Shown here: in pieces, positions 32,037 to 40,182 of the stretch
Numbering within the stretch: the stretch's first letter is position 1
Layout of the letters: each line of letters starts with the position of its first letter
NCBI GenBank assembly: GCA_045648505.1
Contig: JAZROD010000053.1
Location: 3,868-67,867, forward strand
Origin: RGIG8700 sp045648505
GTDB lineage: Bacteria; Bacillota; Clostridia; RGIG6154
Direction of reading: 5' to 3'
DNA: 64,000 nt
The notes under the pieces: generated by a model
Seen by the model: the letters and a program-made list of their open reading frames with translations, nothing else
Databases searched by the model: none
Told to the model about the DNA's origin: nothing
Made by a program: the position numbers and the translations under genes

Positions 32037-33092
32037 GTGGATAATCATGAATTATTAGCAGCATTAACAATGCTTGAAAAGGAAAAAGGCATCAGCAGAG
32101 AATATATGTTTGAAGCCATTGAAACAGCTCTTGCTATTGCATACAAGAAAAGCTCTGCAGGAATGAAGGGCGCAGACATTGTTGTTAGCATGGACAGAGA
32201 AAATGCAAACATCAGAGTTTACAGACACAGACCTGTTGTTGAAAACGGTATGGGCCTTGAAGGTGAATATGACCTTGACGAAGCAAGGGAAATCAATCCT
32301 GAATACGAAATCGGCGATGTAATCGTTGAAGAAATCGACCAGAGACCTTTCTCAAGAATTGCAGCACAGACTGCAAAGCAGGTTGTTGTTCAGAAATTAA
32401 GAGACGCTGAAAGCGAAAAGAAATTCAAAGAAGGAAGCAAAAAAGAAAACACAGTTTTAACTGGTGTTGTAAGACGTGTTGACAAGAAAAACGTAGTTGT
32501 TGACATCGGTGGCGGAAATGAAGCTATCATTCCACCATCTGAACAGGTTGAAGGTGAAGAATTCAAACCGGGTGACAGACTTAAACTTTATGTTACAAAA
32601 GTTAACAAAACAAACTACGGTGCTGAATATATTGTATCAAGAAGCAATGCAGGTATTGTTGCAAAACTTTTTGAAAACGAAGTTCCTGAAATTCAGGATG
32701 GTACAGTTGTTGTTAAAGCCGTTTCAAGAGAAGCAGGCTCAAGAACAAAAATTGCAGTTTATTCAGATAATGAAAATGTTGATCCTGTTGGCTCATGTGT
32801 AGGTCAGGGCGGTAAGAGAGTTCAGGCAGTTGTTGATGCTCTCGGCGGCGAAAAGATTGACATTGTTAACTGGAGCGAAGACCCAAGAGAATTTATTTCA
32901 GCAGCATTAAGCCCTGCTAAAGTAGTTTCTATGGAAATCGTTGAAGGGGAAAAAATGTGCAAGGTTACAGTTCCTGCTTTCCAGCTTTCACTTGCTATCG
33001 GTAAAGAAGGTCAGAATGCAAGACTTGCAGCTAAACTTACAGGCTGGAAAATTGATATTAAGCCTGAAGATAATATCACTTTTGATTTTTAA
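32037..33092 (+). CDS. nusA: Transcription termination/antitermination protein NusA
   Basis: RNA polymerase-binding elongation factor. N-terminal domain from HELLAALTMLEKEKGISREYMFEAIETALAIAYKK, an S1 domain around VLTGVVRRVDKKNVVVDIGG (residue 140), then KH1 with VGSCVGQGGKRVQ and KH2 with LSLAIGKEGQNARLAAKLTGW. 351 residues, the short Gram-positive form without the acidic repeats of E. coli. GTG start at 32037 following AAGGAGGA. Part of the rimP operon. Confidence 0.97.
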   Translation: MDNHELLAALTMLEKEKGISREYMFEAIETALAIAYKKSSAGMKGADIVVSMDRENANIRVYRHRPVVENGMGLEGEYDLDEAREINPEYEIGDVIVEEIDQRPFSRIAAQTAKQVVVQKLRDAESEKKFKEGSKKENTVLTGVVRRVDKKNVVVDIGGGNEAIIPPSEQVEGEEFKPGDRLKLYVTKVNKTNYGAEYIVSRSNAGIVAKLFENEVPEIQDGTVVVKAVSREAGSRTKIAVYSDNENVDPVGSCVGQGGKRVQAVVDALGGEKIDIVNWSEDPREFISAALSPAKVVSMEIVEGEKMCKVTVPAFQLSLAIGKEGQNARLAAKLTGWKIDIKPEDNITFDF

Positions 33093-33105
33093 TCGGAGAG
33101 ATTGA

Positions 33106-33366
33106 ATGAACGATAAAGTTAATGAAAGAATGTGCGCTGTCTGCAGAAATATGTTTAATAAGAATAAACTTTTAAGAATTGCAAAAATTAACGACAGTGT
33201 TATGTTAGATAAAAATTACAAAAGCGGAGGCAGAGGCCTTTATATATGTTCTGAAGAATGTTTTAAAAAAGCTACAGAAAATAAAAAGGTAAGCAGAGCC
33301 ATTAAATTTTTTATAGACGAAAGCTTGTTTGATGAAGCAAGGGAGATTTTAAATGGAAAAGGATAA
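33106..33366 (+). CDS. rnpM: YlxR family RNA-binding protein (RnpM)
   Basis: 86 residues with the YlxR signature: MCAVCRNMFNKNKLLRIAK near the start and GGRGLYICSEECF with paired cysteines. In Bacillus this protein binds RNase P RNA and modulates it. The last 14 bases overlap the start of the ylxQ gene. Constant neighbour of nusA and infB in Firmicutes. Confidence 0.93.
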   Translation: MNDKVNERMCAVCRNMFNKNKLLRIAKINDSVMLDKNYKSGGRGLYICSEECFKKATENKKVSRAIKFFIDESLFDEAREILNGKG

Positions 33367-33661
33367 AGCATTAAGGCTTTTGGGCCTTGCAACCAGAGCA
33401 GGAAAGGTTATAACGGGAATAGAACTTTGTGAAAAAGCGGTTAAGAGCAAAAAAGCAAAGCTTATAATTATAACAAAAGAAACTGCACAGTCAACAGTTG
33501 ATATGTTCAAAGGCGTTGGCATTCCGGTTGTGTGCGTTGAGTCTAAAGAAAAGCTTGGCAGTTTTACCGGTAAGGATATTCGTTCGGTTGCGGTTGTAAC
33601 AGATGAGAATTTTGCATCGGCTATTGTAAAAGAAAGTGAGGAATTGGTATGTCAAATGTAA
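33353..33661 (+). CDS. ylxQ: YlxQ-like L7Ae/L30e family RNA-binding protein
   Basis: 102 residues with the L7Ae fold: KALRLLGLATRAGKVITGIELCEKAVKSKKAKLIIITKETA, and a late VAVVTDENFA. Related proteins bind kink-turn RNA; the Bacillus member is also called RplGA. Overlaps ylxR at its start and infB at its end (13 bases each), so translation of the three is coupled. Confidence 0.92.
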   Translation: MEKDKALRLLGLATRAGKVITGIELCEKAVKSKKAKLIIITKETAQSTVDMFKGVGIPVVCVESKEKLGSFTGKDIRSVAVVTDENFASAIVKESEELVCQM

Positions 33662-36018
33662 AAGTCAGTGATATAGCTAAAGAGCTTGGCATTCAGGGTA
33701 AAGAAGTTGTTGCTATTATGGCAGGCTTTGGTGTTGAAATTAAATCAACAAAATCAACACTTGAAGAAAAGCATCTTAATATGATTATAGAAAAACTTTC
33801 AAAGGATTTTGATAAGGGCGGAGAATTCAACATCCCTAACAAAAATAACGGCTATGGATATGTTGAAAAAGAAGAGCCTAAAAAAGAAGAACCAAAGAAA
33901 GAAGTTAAGAAGGAAGAACCTGTAAAAGAAACACCAAAACAGGAAGAAAAGAAGGAAGAGGTTAAGAAAGAAGAACCTAAAAAAGAAAAGAAACCTTCAA
34001 ACCCACAGCCTTTCCTTCCTAACAAGAAAAAAGAAAACAAACCAAAAGAAGAAAAGAAAGAAAGAGTTAATGTTGTTGTTAACACAAGAACAGAAGCTAT
34101 TGATGTAAGCAAAATCGAAAGACGCGAAAGACTTGAAGACCTTGTTTCTGATAAAATGAGAGATAATATGCAGAGCAAGCAGAAAATCAAAAAGGGTCAG
34201 AACAGATTTGGTAAACAGGAAAACAAGAAAAAGCTTCAGCCTGTTAAGAAAATGGAAATCAAACCGGTTAAGCTTGAAGTTGAAATTCCTGATACAATTT
34301 CAGTTGGCGAACTTGCATCAAGACTTAAGAAAACTGCAGTTGATGTTATCAAAAAGCTTATGGGTCTTGGTCAGATGGCATCTGTTTCTGATGTAATTGA
34401 CTTTGATACTGCATTTTTAATCGCAGAAGAATTCGGTGCAGAAGTTAAAAAAGAAGTTATTATTACTGCAGAAGATTCATTAACACTTGATATTGAAGAC
34501 AGAGAAGAAGATTTACAGGAAAGACCTCCTGTAGTTGTTGTTATGGGTCATGTTGACCACGGTAAAACAAGTCTTCTTGATGCTATCAGAAGCACTCAGG
34601 TAACTGCAGGCGAAGCAGGTGGTATCACACAGCATATCGGTGCTTATCAGGTTGATGTTAAGGACAGAAAGGTTACATTCCTTGATACACCTGGTCACGA
34701 AGCTTTCACAGCTATGAGAGCAAGAGGTGCTCAGGTTACTGATATTGCAATCCTTGTTGTTGCGGCAGACGACGGTATTATGCCACAGACTATTGAGTCT
34801 ATCAACCACGCAAAAGCTGCAGGTGTTAGCATTATTGTTGCCATTAACAAATGCGATAAAGATACTGCAAATCCTGATAAAGTTAAACAGGAACTTACAG
34901 AACACGAAATCATCCCTGAAGAATGGGGTGGTGACACAATCTGTGTTAATGTTTCAGCTAAAATGGGTATGGGTATTGAAGAACTCCTTGAAATGGTTCT
35001 TCTTACTGCAGATATGAAAGAACTTAAAGCAAACCCAGACAGAATGGCAAGAGGTACAGTTATTGAATCTAAACTTGATAAGGGCAGAGGTCCTGTTGCA
35101 ACAGTTTTGGTTCAGCACGGTACACTTAAGATTGGTGATGTTATCGTAGCAGGTACAGCTATGGGTAAAGTTCGTGCTATGATTGATGAAAAGGGAAGAA
35201 GAATTACAGAAGCAGGTCCTTCTGTTCCTGTTGAAATACTTGGTCTTTCTGAAGTTCCTTCAGGCGGTGACCTTTTCTATGTAGTAGAAGATGAAAAGAA
35301 AGCAAGAGACGTTCTTGACGAAAGAATTGCAAAGAGAAAAGAAGAAGCTATTTTATCTAACCAGAAAGCATCTCTTGATTCACTCTTTGCACAGATTGAA
35401 GAAGGTAAGCTCAAAGACCTTAACATTATCGTAAAAGCCGATGTTCAGGGTTCTGTTGAAGCGGTTAAACAGTCACTTGAAAAACTTACAAACGAAGAAG
35501 TAAGAGTTCGTGTAATTCACGGCGGTGTTGGTGCGGTTAACGAAAGCGACGTTATGCTTGCATCAGCTTCAAATGCTATTATCGTAGGCTTCAATGTTCG
35601 TCCTGATGCAAATGCAGCAGTATCTGCAGAAAGAGCAGAAGTTGAATTAAGACTCTATAGAGTTATCTATGATGCTATTGAAGAAATTCAGGCAGCTATG
35701 AAAGGTATGCTTGATCCTAAATTCAAAGAAGTTGTTCAAGGCCACGCAGAAATCAGAAACACATTCAAGGTTTCAGGCGTTGGTACTATCGGTGGTGCTT
35801 ATGTTACTGACGGTAAGATTTCAAGAAACTCAAGTGTAAGAATTGTTCGTGACGGTATTGTTATTCACGAAGGTGTTCTTTCATCACTCAAGAGATTTAA
35901 AGACGATGTTAAAGAAGTTGCTTCAGGTTATGAATGCGGTGTTGGCATCGAAAACTATAACGATATTAAAGAAGGAGATGTAGTTGAATCCTTTATTATG
36001 GAAGAGATTACAGACTAA
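33649..36018 (+). CDS. infB: Translation initiation factor IF-2
   Basis: GTPase that brings fMet-tRNA to the 30S subunit. 789 residues: a short N-terminal IF2-N domain (VKVSDIAKELGIQGKEVVAIM), a Lys/Glu/Pro-rich linker at about 70-135 composed of repeats such as EEPKKEEPKKE, a second IF2-N domain near 225, then the G domain with GHVDHGKTSLLD (about residue 300), DTPGHEAF and NKCDK, and domains II to IV. ATG at 33649 overlaps ylxQ. Immediately followed by rbfA. Confidence 0.98.
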   Translation: MSNVKVSDIAKELGIQGKEVVAIMAGFGVEIKSTKSTLEEKHLNMIIEKLSKDFDKGGEFNIPNKNNGYGYVEKEEPKKEEPKKEVKKEEPVKETPKQEEKKEEVKKEEPKKEKKPSNPQPFLPNKKKENKPKEEKKERVNVVVNTRTEAIDVSKIERRERLEDLVSDKMRDNMQSKQKIKKGQNRFGKQENKKKLQPVKKMEIKPVKLEVEIPDTISVGELASRLKKTAVDVIKKLMGLGQMASVSDVIDFDTAFLIAEEFGAEVKKEVIITAEDSLTLDIEDREEDLQERPPVVVVMGHVDHGKTSLLDAIRSTQVTAGEAGGITQHIGAYQVDVKDRKVTFLDTPGHEAFTAMRARGAQVTDIAILVVAADDGIMPQTIESINHAKAAGVSIIVAINKCDKDTANPDKVKQELTEHEIIPEEWGGDTICVNVSAKMGMGIEELLEMVLLTADMKELKANPDRMARGTVIESKLDKGRGPVATVLVQHGTLKIGDVIVAGTAMGKVRAMIDEKGRRITEAGPSVPVEILGLSEVPSGGDLFYVVEDEKKARDVLDERIAKRKEEAILSNQKASLDSLFAQIEEGKLKDLNIIVKADVQGSVEAVKQSLEKLTNEEVRVRVIHGGVGAVNESDVMLASASNAIIVGFNVRPDANAAVSAERAEVELRLYRVIYDAIEEIQAAMKGMLDPKFKEVVQGHAEIRNTFKVSGVGTIGGAYVTDGKISRNSSVRIVRDGIVIHEGVLSSLKRFKDDVKEVASGYECGVGIENYNDIKEGDVVESFIMEEITD

Positions 36019-36021
36019 TTT

Positions 36022-36393
36022 ATGGCAAAGTTCAGACAACAGAAAATAGATGAGGAAATGAAAAGAGAGTTATCTTTTTTGATTTCCTCTCTCAAAGACC
36101 CAAGACTTGAAGGTTGCATTATTTCATTAACTGCGGTAAATGTTACCAAGGATTTGAAATTTGCAAAAATATTCACATCTGTTTTAGCAGATGACGAAAA
36201 AAGAAAACTTGCAGTTGAAGGTTTAAACAGTTCAAGCGGTTTTCTCCGCCGTGAGCTTGGCAGTCGTATGAAAATAAGATATATTCCTGCACTTACATTT
36301 GTGCTTGATGATTCTATTGCATACGGAACACACATCAATAAAATCATAAACGAACTTAACATAAGCGGTGACGAAGATGAAGAAAATAATTGA
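36022..36393 (+). CDS. rbfA: Ribosome-binding factor A
   Basis: 30S maturation and cold-adaptation factor. Single KH-like domain: MAKFRQQKIDEEMKRELSFLI, EGCIISLTAVNVTKDLKFAKIFTSV and a C-terminal PALTFVLDDSIAYGTHI. 123 residues is normal. Three bases after infB and overlapping the next gene by 17 bases. Confidence 0.96.
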   Translation: MAKFRQQKIDEEMKRELSFLISSLKDPRLEGCIISLTAVNVTKDLKFAKIFTSVLADDEKRKLAVEGLNSSSGFLRRELGSRMKIRYIPALTFVLDDSIAYGTHINKIINELNISGDEDEENN

Positions 36394-37330
36394 TTTAATC
36401 AAAGCCGCAGAAAATATTGCAATTTTCACTCACATAAACTGTGACGGAGATGCAGTTGGCTCAACCTTCGCACTTAAAAAGGTTTTAGAGGAATTTGGTA
36501 AGAAAACAACAGTTTTTATTGATACAAAAATTCCCGAAAGACTTAAGTTTATGCCAAAGATTTATGATGCAGAGTATTTAACTGCTTATGAAGACAAAAA
36601 CTTTGATTTGTTTGTTGCACTTGATTGTGGTGATATAACAAGACTTGGAGAATATGCAACAGTTTTTGAAAAAATGGAAAACACAATTTCTATTGACCAT
36701 CACAAATCAAACGGCGGATTTGCCAAAGAAAACTATGTGGTTTCACAGGCATCTGCCACAGGTGAAGTTTTGTTTGATATAATCAATGAGGGTAATTTCC
36801 TTATTACAAAAGAAACTGCTTCGCTTCTTTATGGTGCGATTGCATCAGATACGGGCTCTTTCCAGTATTCAAATACAAGCGAAAAAACTCATCTTATTGC
36901 ATCAAAGCTTATAGGTCTTGGAGCAGACAGTGTTTATATGAATAAAAAGCTTTTTGATACACTTATGGTTAACGAAATCAAAATCAAAGGCTTTGGAATG
37001 AGCAATTTCAGACTTTTTGAAGAGGGTAAAATCTGCACGGTAGGAATTTCCAAAGAAATAATGGATGAGCTCGGATGCAGTTATGAAGATGTGGAAGGAC
37101 TTTCAGGCTTCCCAAGAAGTATTGACGGAGTAGAAGTTGGTCTTCTCATTAAGGAATACAAAGACGGCGTATTTAAAATCAGCATAAGAACAAATGATTA
37201 TGTTGATGCAACTGTTCTTGCTTCAAAATTCGGTGGTGGCGGCCATGTAAGAGCCGCAGGGTGCACCATTGAAGGAACTCTTGAAGAAGTAACAGAAAAA
37301 ATAGTTAATGCAGCAAAGGAGCTTATATAA
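36377..37330 (+). CDS. nrnA: Bifunctional oligoribonuclease / pAp phosphatase NrnA (DHH family)
   Basis: Degrades nanoRNAs and dephosphorylates 3'-phosphoadenosine 5'-phosphate. DHH-DHHA1 protein with metal motifs FTHINCDGDAVGS, FVALDCGDITR, SIDHHKSNGGFA and the C-terminal GGGGHVRAAGC nucleotide-binding loop. The ATG at 36377 lies inside the end of rbfA; a GTG nine bases upstream is in frame but has no better ribosome site. Common partner of rbfA and truB in Firmicutes. Confidence 0.95.
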   Translation: MKKIIDLIKAAENIAIFTHINCDGDAVGSTFALKKVLEEFGKKTTVFIDTKIPERLKFMPKIYDAEYLTAYEDKNFDLFVALDCGDITRLGEYATVFEKMENTISIDHHKSNGGFAKENYVVSQASATGEVLFDIINEGNFLITKETASLLYGAIASDTGSFQYSNTSEKTHLIASKLIGLGADSVYMNKKLFDTLMVNEIKIKGFGMSNFRLFEEGKICTVGISKEIMDELGCSYEDVEGLSGFPRSIDGVEVGLLIKEYKDGVFKISIRTNDYVDATVLASKFGGGGHVRAAGCTIEGTLEEVTEKIVNAAKELI

Positions 37331-37331
37331 A

Positions 37332-38051
37332 GTGACCGGTGTAGTTTGTATAAACAAACCAATAGGAAAATCTTCTCATTTTGCCGTTGCGGTAATAAGA
37401 AGAATAACAAAAATTAAAAAAGTCGGACATACAGGAACTCTTGACCCCTTGGCAACAGGGGTTCTTCCTGTTTGTATAGGCAGGGAAGCAACAAAACTTT
37501 CACAGCTTATTATGGACTCGGATAAAGAATACAAAGCGGTTTTAAAGCTTGGTATTTCAACAACAACTCAGGACAGTGAAGGGGAAATAACCTCACAAAG
37601 AGAAGTTAATGTTACCGAAGATATGATAAAAAAAGCGGTTGAAGGTTTTATCGGTGAGATTTCACAGATTCCGCCTATGTACTCGGCTATAAAAATAGAT
37701 GGGAAAAAACTCTATGAACTTGCAAGAAAGGGAATAGAGGTTGAAAGAAAATCAAGAGTTGTAACAATCAACTATATAAACATTTTAAATATAAACCTTG
37801 AAGAAAACGAGGTTGAAATGGTTATTGGTTGCACAAAGGGAACATACATAAGAACCCTTTGTAACGACATAGGCGAGGCACTTGGTTGCGGTGGCTTTAT
37901 GAAAAGCCTTGTTCGCACCAAATGCGGTGGATTTTCAATAGAAAACAGTATAACTCTTGAAGAATTTGAAGAACTTTACAACAAAGGTGAAGCAGAAAAG
38001 GTTATTGTTTCTCCTGAAGAAATTGTTGCAAAGAAAATGGAGACAGTGTAA
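37332..38051 (+). CDS. truB: tRNA pseudouridine-55 synthase TruB
   Basis: Makes the pseudouridine of the T loop in tRNAs. Catalytic Asp in GHTGTLDPLATGVLPVCIG, nucleotide pocket YKAVLKLG and GEISQIPPMYSAIKIDGKKLYELAR. GTG at 37332 is used because AAAGGAG (37315-37321) lies ten bases upstream; 239 residues. The stop of truB is directly followed by the GTG of ribF. Confidence 0.96.
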   Translation: MTGVVCINKPIGKSSHFAVAVIRRITKIKKVGHTGTLDPLATGVLPVCIGREATKLSQLIMDSDKEYKAVLKLGISTTTQDSEGEITSQREVNVTEDMIKKAVEGFIGEISQIPPMYSAIKIDGKKLYELARKGIEVERKSRVVTINYINILNINLEENEVEMVIGCTKGTYIRTLCNDIGEALGCGGFMKSLVRTKCGGFSIENSITLEEFEELYNKGEAEKVIVSPEEIVAKKMETV

Positions 38052-38936
38052 GTGAAAAAATATCAATTACCACAAGATAGCATAGCAGAAGAAACTGTTG
38101 TTGCTCTGGGAGATTTTGACGGTGTGCATAAAGCACATAAAAAGCTTCTTGATAAAACAGTTGAAATTGCAAAAAATAAAAATCTTGTATCTGCGGTATA
38201 TATGTTTGATAAAAGCAGTAAATCATCAAAAAGAATAACTCCCCTTCAGGTGAAAGAAGCCCTTATTTGCAATATGGATATTCAGCTTTTGATATTGCAA
38301 AAGGTTGATGAAGAATTTTTCACCACAACCTGCGAAATGTTTGCAGAAAAAATATTAAAGCAAAGCCTTAATGCAAAGGTGGTTGTTGTGGGCAAAAATT
38401 ACACCTTTGGAAAAGGTGGGAAAGGAACAAGCCAGTTGCTTTTAGACCTTTGCAGTAAATATGGGATTGAGTGCATAATTATTGATGATGTTACCCACGA
38501 AGGCGAAATCGTTTCAAGCTCTCTTGTGAGAAAATATATTGAAAACGGAGAGATTGAAAAGGCAAATGCAATGCTTGGATATAATTTTATTATAGAGGGC
38601 GTTGTTGAAAAGGGAAACAAAATAGGAAGTGTACTTGGTTTTCCAACTGCAAACATATACCCTTCGGATGATATGGTGTTGCCTAAATTCGGCGTATATA
38701 TAGCAAAGGCGGTTGTTGACAAAAAAGGCGGATATGATGCAATTGTAAATGTAGGAATGAAGCCAACAGTTAAAAACAACAGACTTTCAGTAGAAGCTCA
38801 TATCAGGGGCATAGACGAAGAACTGTATGGAAGATATGTTTCATTGTCTTTTGAGAGATTTATTCGTGCAGAAAGAAAATTTGCTTCTGTAGAGGAGCTT
38901 AAAGAACAAATAAAAGAAGATGCAAAGCATTTATAA
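38052..38936 (+). CDS. ribF: Bifunctional riboflavin kinase / FAD synthetase
   Basis: Converts riboflavin to FMN and then FAD. N-terminal nucleotidyltransferase domain with LGDFDGVHKAHKKLL and ISS-type VSSSLVRKYIENG, C-terminal kinase domain with GFPTANIYP, GVYIAKAVVD and the metal loop of VEAHIRGIDEELYG. 294 residues. GTG start abutting truB. Last gene of the rimP operon; its 3' end forms the terminator stem. No FMN riboswitch is seen. Confidence 0.95.
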   Translation: MKKYQLPQDSIAEETVVALGDFDGVHKAHKKLLDKTVEIAKNKNLVSAVYMFDKSSKSSKRITPLQVKEALICNMDIQLLILQKVDEEFFTTTCEMFAEKILKQSLNAKVVVVGKNYTFGKGGKGTSQLLLDLCSKYGIECIIIDDVTHEGEIVSSSLVRKYIENGEIEKANAMLGYNFIIEGVVEKGNKIGSVLGFPTANIYPSDDMVLPKFGVYIAKAVVDKKGGYDAIVNVGMKPTVKNNRLSVEAHIRGIDEELYGRYVSLSFERFIRAERKFASVEELKEQIKEDAKHL

Positions 38937-38951
38937 GCTTTGCATCTTTTT
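38919..38951 (+). terminator. Terminator of the rimP-ribF operon
   Basis: GATGCAAAGC (38919-38928, inside ribF) pairs with GCTTTGCATC (38937-38946), followed by TTTTT. Confidence 0.9.
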
Positions 38952-38985
38952 ACATTGTTGGAGGGATTGGAAAAAATGTTTCAGA

Positions 38986-39055
38986 ATGAGCCAAGCGAAC
39001 CTGTAAGGGCTACCCGAAGGCGTATGTGATACGCCGAGAGGTGAGGTTGGTTCAT
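38986..39055 (+). ncRNA. Unclassified structured RNA element
   Basis: A closing stem ATGAGCCAA (38986-38994) with TTGGTTCAT (39047-39055) pairs over nine positions with one G-U. Inside, CCT pairs with AGG and encloses two hairpins: GGG-CTA-CCC and GGCGTAT-GTG-ATACGCC, joined by GAA and GAG. This is a compact multi-branch fold with no reading frame of note. It lies between the ribF terminator and the end of holA. It does not match any riboswitch or ribozyme consensus I can recall. Strand is assumed. Confidence 0.55.
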
Positions 39056-39065
39056 AGTAAAAAGA

Positions 39066-39101
39066 ATTAAAATAAGAGAAACTCTCAAGGAGAGAGTTTC
39101 T
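39066..39101 (-). terminator. Terminator of the ROK-clpE-comEC-holA operon
   Basis: Read on the minus strand, GAAACTCTC (39100-39092) pairs with GAGAGTTTC (39086-39078), followed by TCTTATTTTAATT. Confidence 0.75.
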
Positions 39102-39189
39102 GCGACATAAAAAAGAGTATAAAATAAATTGCTTTTTCTGTATGTCTAATAACTTTCTTTTTGCGCTCTGGACATTTTTTACATCCCGA

Positions 39190-40176
39190 TTAGCGTTCCA
39201 TCATTTCGCAGATGAGTATATTAAGCCCTGTATATCCGTTTATTGCACCTGTTTTTAATGAGATGTCATATTCAGAGCAACGGGCAATCATTTTCTGCAG
39301 GAATTTTTCTGACATTTTTTCGCTGTATCTTGCATATTTCTTCTGTGTGAAAGGTTTAAGTCCCATTTTACTTGAAATAGCAGATGGTGACTGTCCTGAA
39401 TTTTTTAATACTTTGTACTCAAGAACTCCCATAATGGTTTTTGAAAGAGCACCATTTATCATAACAGGCTCTTCCTCGTCCTTCTGAAGCTGTGCAAAAA
39501 TAGTAAGTGCTTTTTCCTTTTGCATATCCATAACCGCATCTAAAAGGTCAAAGGTTTTACTTTCTATATTCCTTGTAACTATTTCTTTAATGGTTTCTTC
39601 TGTAATAATTCCTTCTTTTAAACTGAATGAACAGCATTTGTCTATTTCGTTTTTTAGTGTGTTCATATCATAGCCTGCATACTGCATCATAAGTTCGGCG
39701 GCATCTTTTGTTATTTCCATACCGCAGGACTTAACAACATTTGCAATCCATCTTAAAATTTCTGTTGCACCCTGTTTTTTGAATTCACATACCTTGCATT
39801 TTTCTGTCAGCAGTTTGTAAATTTTTGCAGTTTTTTTTGAGATTTCCCTGCAGGAGAAAATAATGTGGGTATAAAAGGGAATGTCACTTATAATTTCTTC
39901 TATATATGCAACATCACTGTCCTTGATTTCTTTTGAAAAATCAATACCTTTGAAAACAACAAGCTTTTTTTCAGACATCATAGGGGAAGAGAAAACCGCG
40001 TCCTGAAAGAACTCAAGGCGTTCACTGTCTATCCTGAAAAAATTGAATTCTTCTGCCTGAACAGTTTTTGCTTTGATTGTGTTAATATAGTAGTCAGAAA
40101 GGAATACTTCTTCACCAAGGAAAAAGTAAATTTGTTTAAGCTGACCGTTTTTTAAATCCTGCTTGATATTTTCCAA
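39190..40176 (-). CDS. holA: DNA polymerase III delta subunit
   Basis: Clamp-loader subunit that opens the sliding clamp. Recognised from MENIKQDLKNGQLKQIYFFLGEEVFLSDYYI, the domain II pattern and the C-terminal LDAVMDMQKEKALTIFAQLQKDEEEPVMINGAL. 328 residues. TTG start at 40176 after AGGAG. Six bases downstream of comEC, the classic comEC-holA arrangement of Firmicutes. Confidence 0.93.
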   Translation of the reverse strand: MENIKQDLKNGQLKQIYFFLGEEVFLSDYYINTIKAKTVQAEEFNFFRIDSERLEFFQDAVFSSPMMSEKKLVVFKGIDFSKEIKDSDVAYIEEIISDIPFYTHIIFSCREISKKTAKIYKLLTEKCKVCEFKKQGATEILRWIANVVKSCGMEITKDAAELMMQYAGYDMNTLKNEIDKCCSFSLKEGIITEETIKEIVTRNIESKTFDLLDAVMDMQKEKALTIFAQLQKDEEEPVMINGALSKTIMGVLEYKVLKNSGQSPSAISSKMGLKPFTQKKYARYSEKMSEKFLQKMIARCSEYDISLKTGAINGYTGLNILICEMMER

Positions 40177-40182
40177 TGTTTT

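Noticed and set aside
33852..34190. A serine/phenylalanine-rich frame opposite infB
   Set aside because: It is the antisense shadow of the Lys/Glu-rich linker of IF-2 and has no ribosome site.
39076..39101. Plus-strand terminator after the structured element
   Set aside because: The hairpin lacks a T run on the plus strand but has one on the minus strand, so it belongs to holA.
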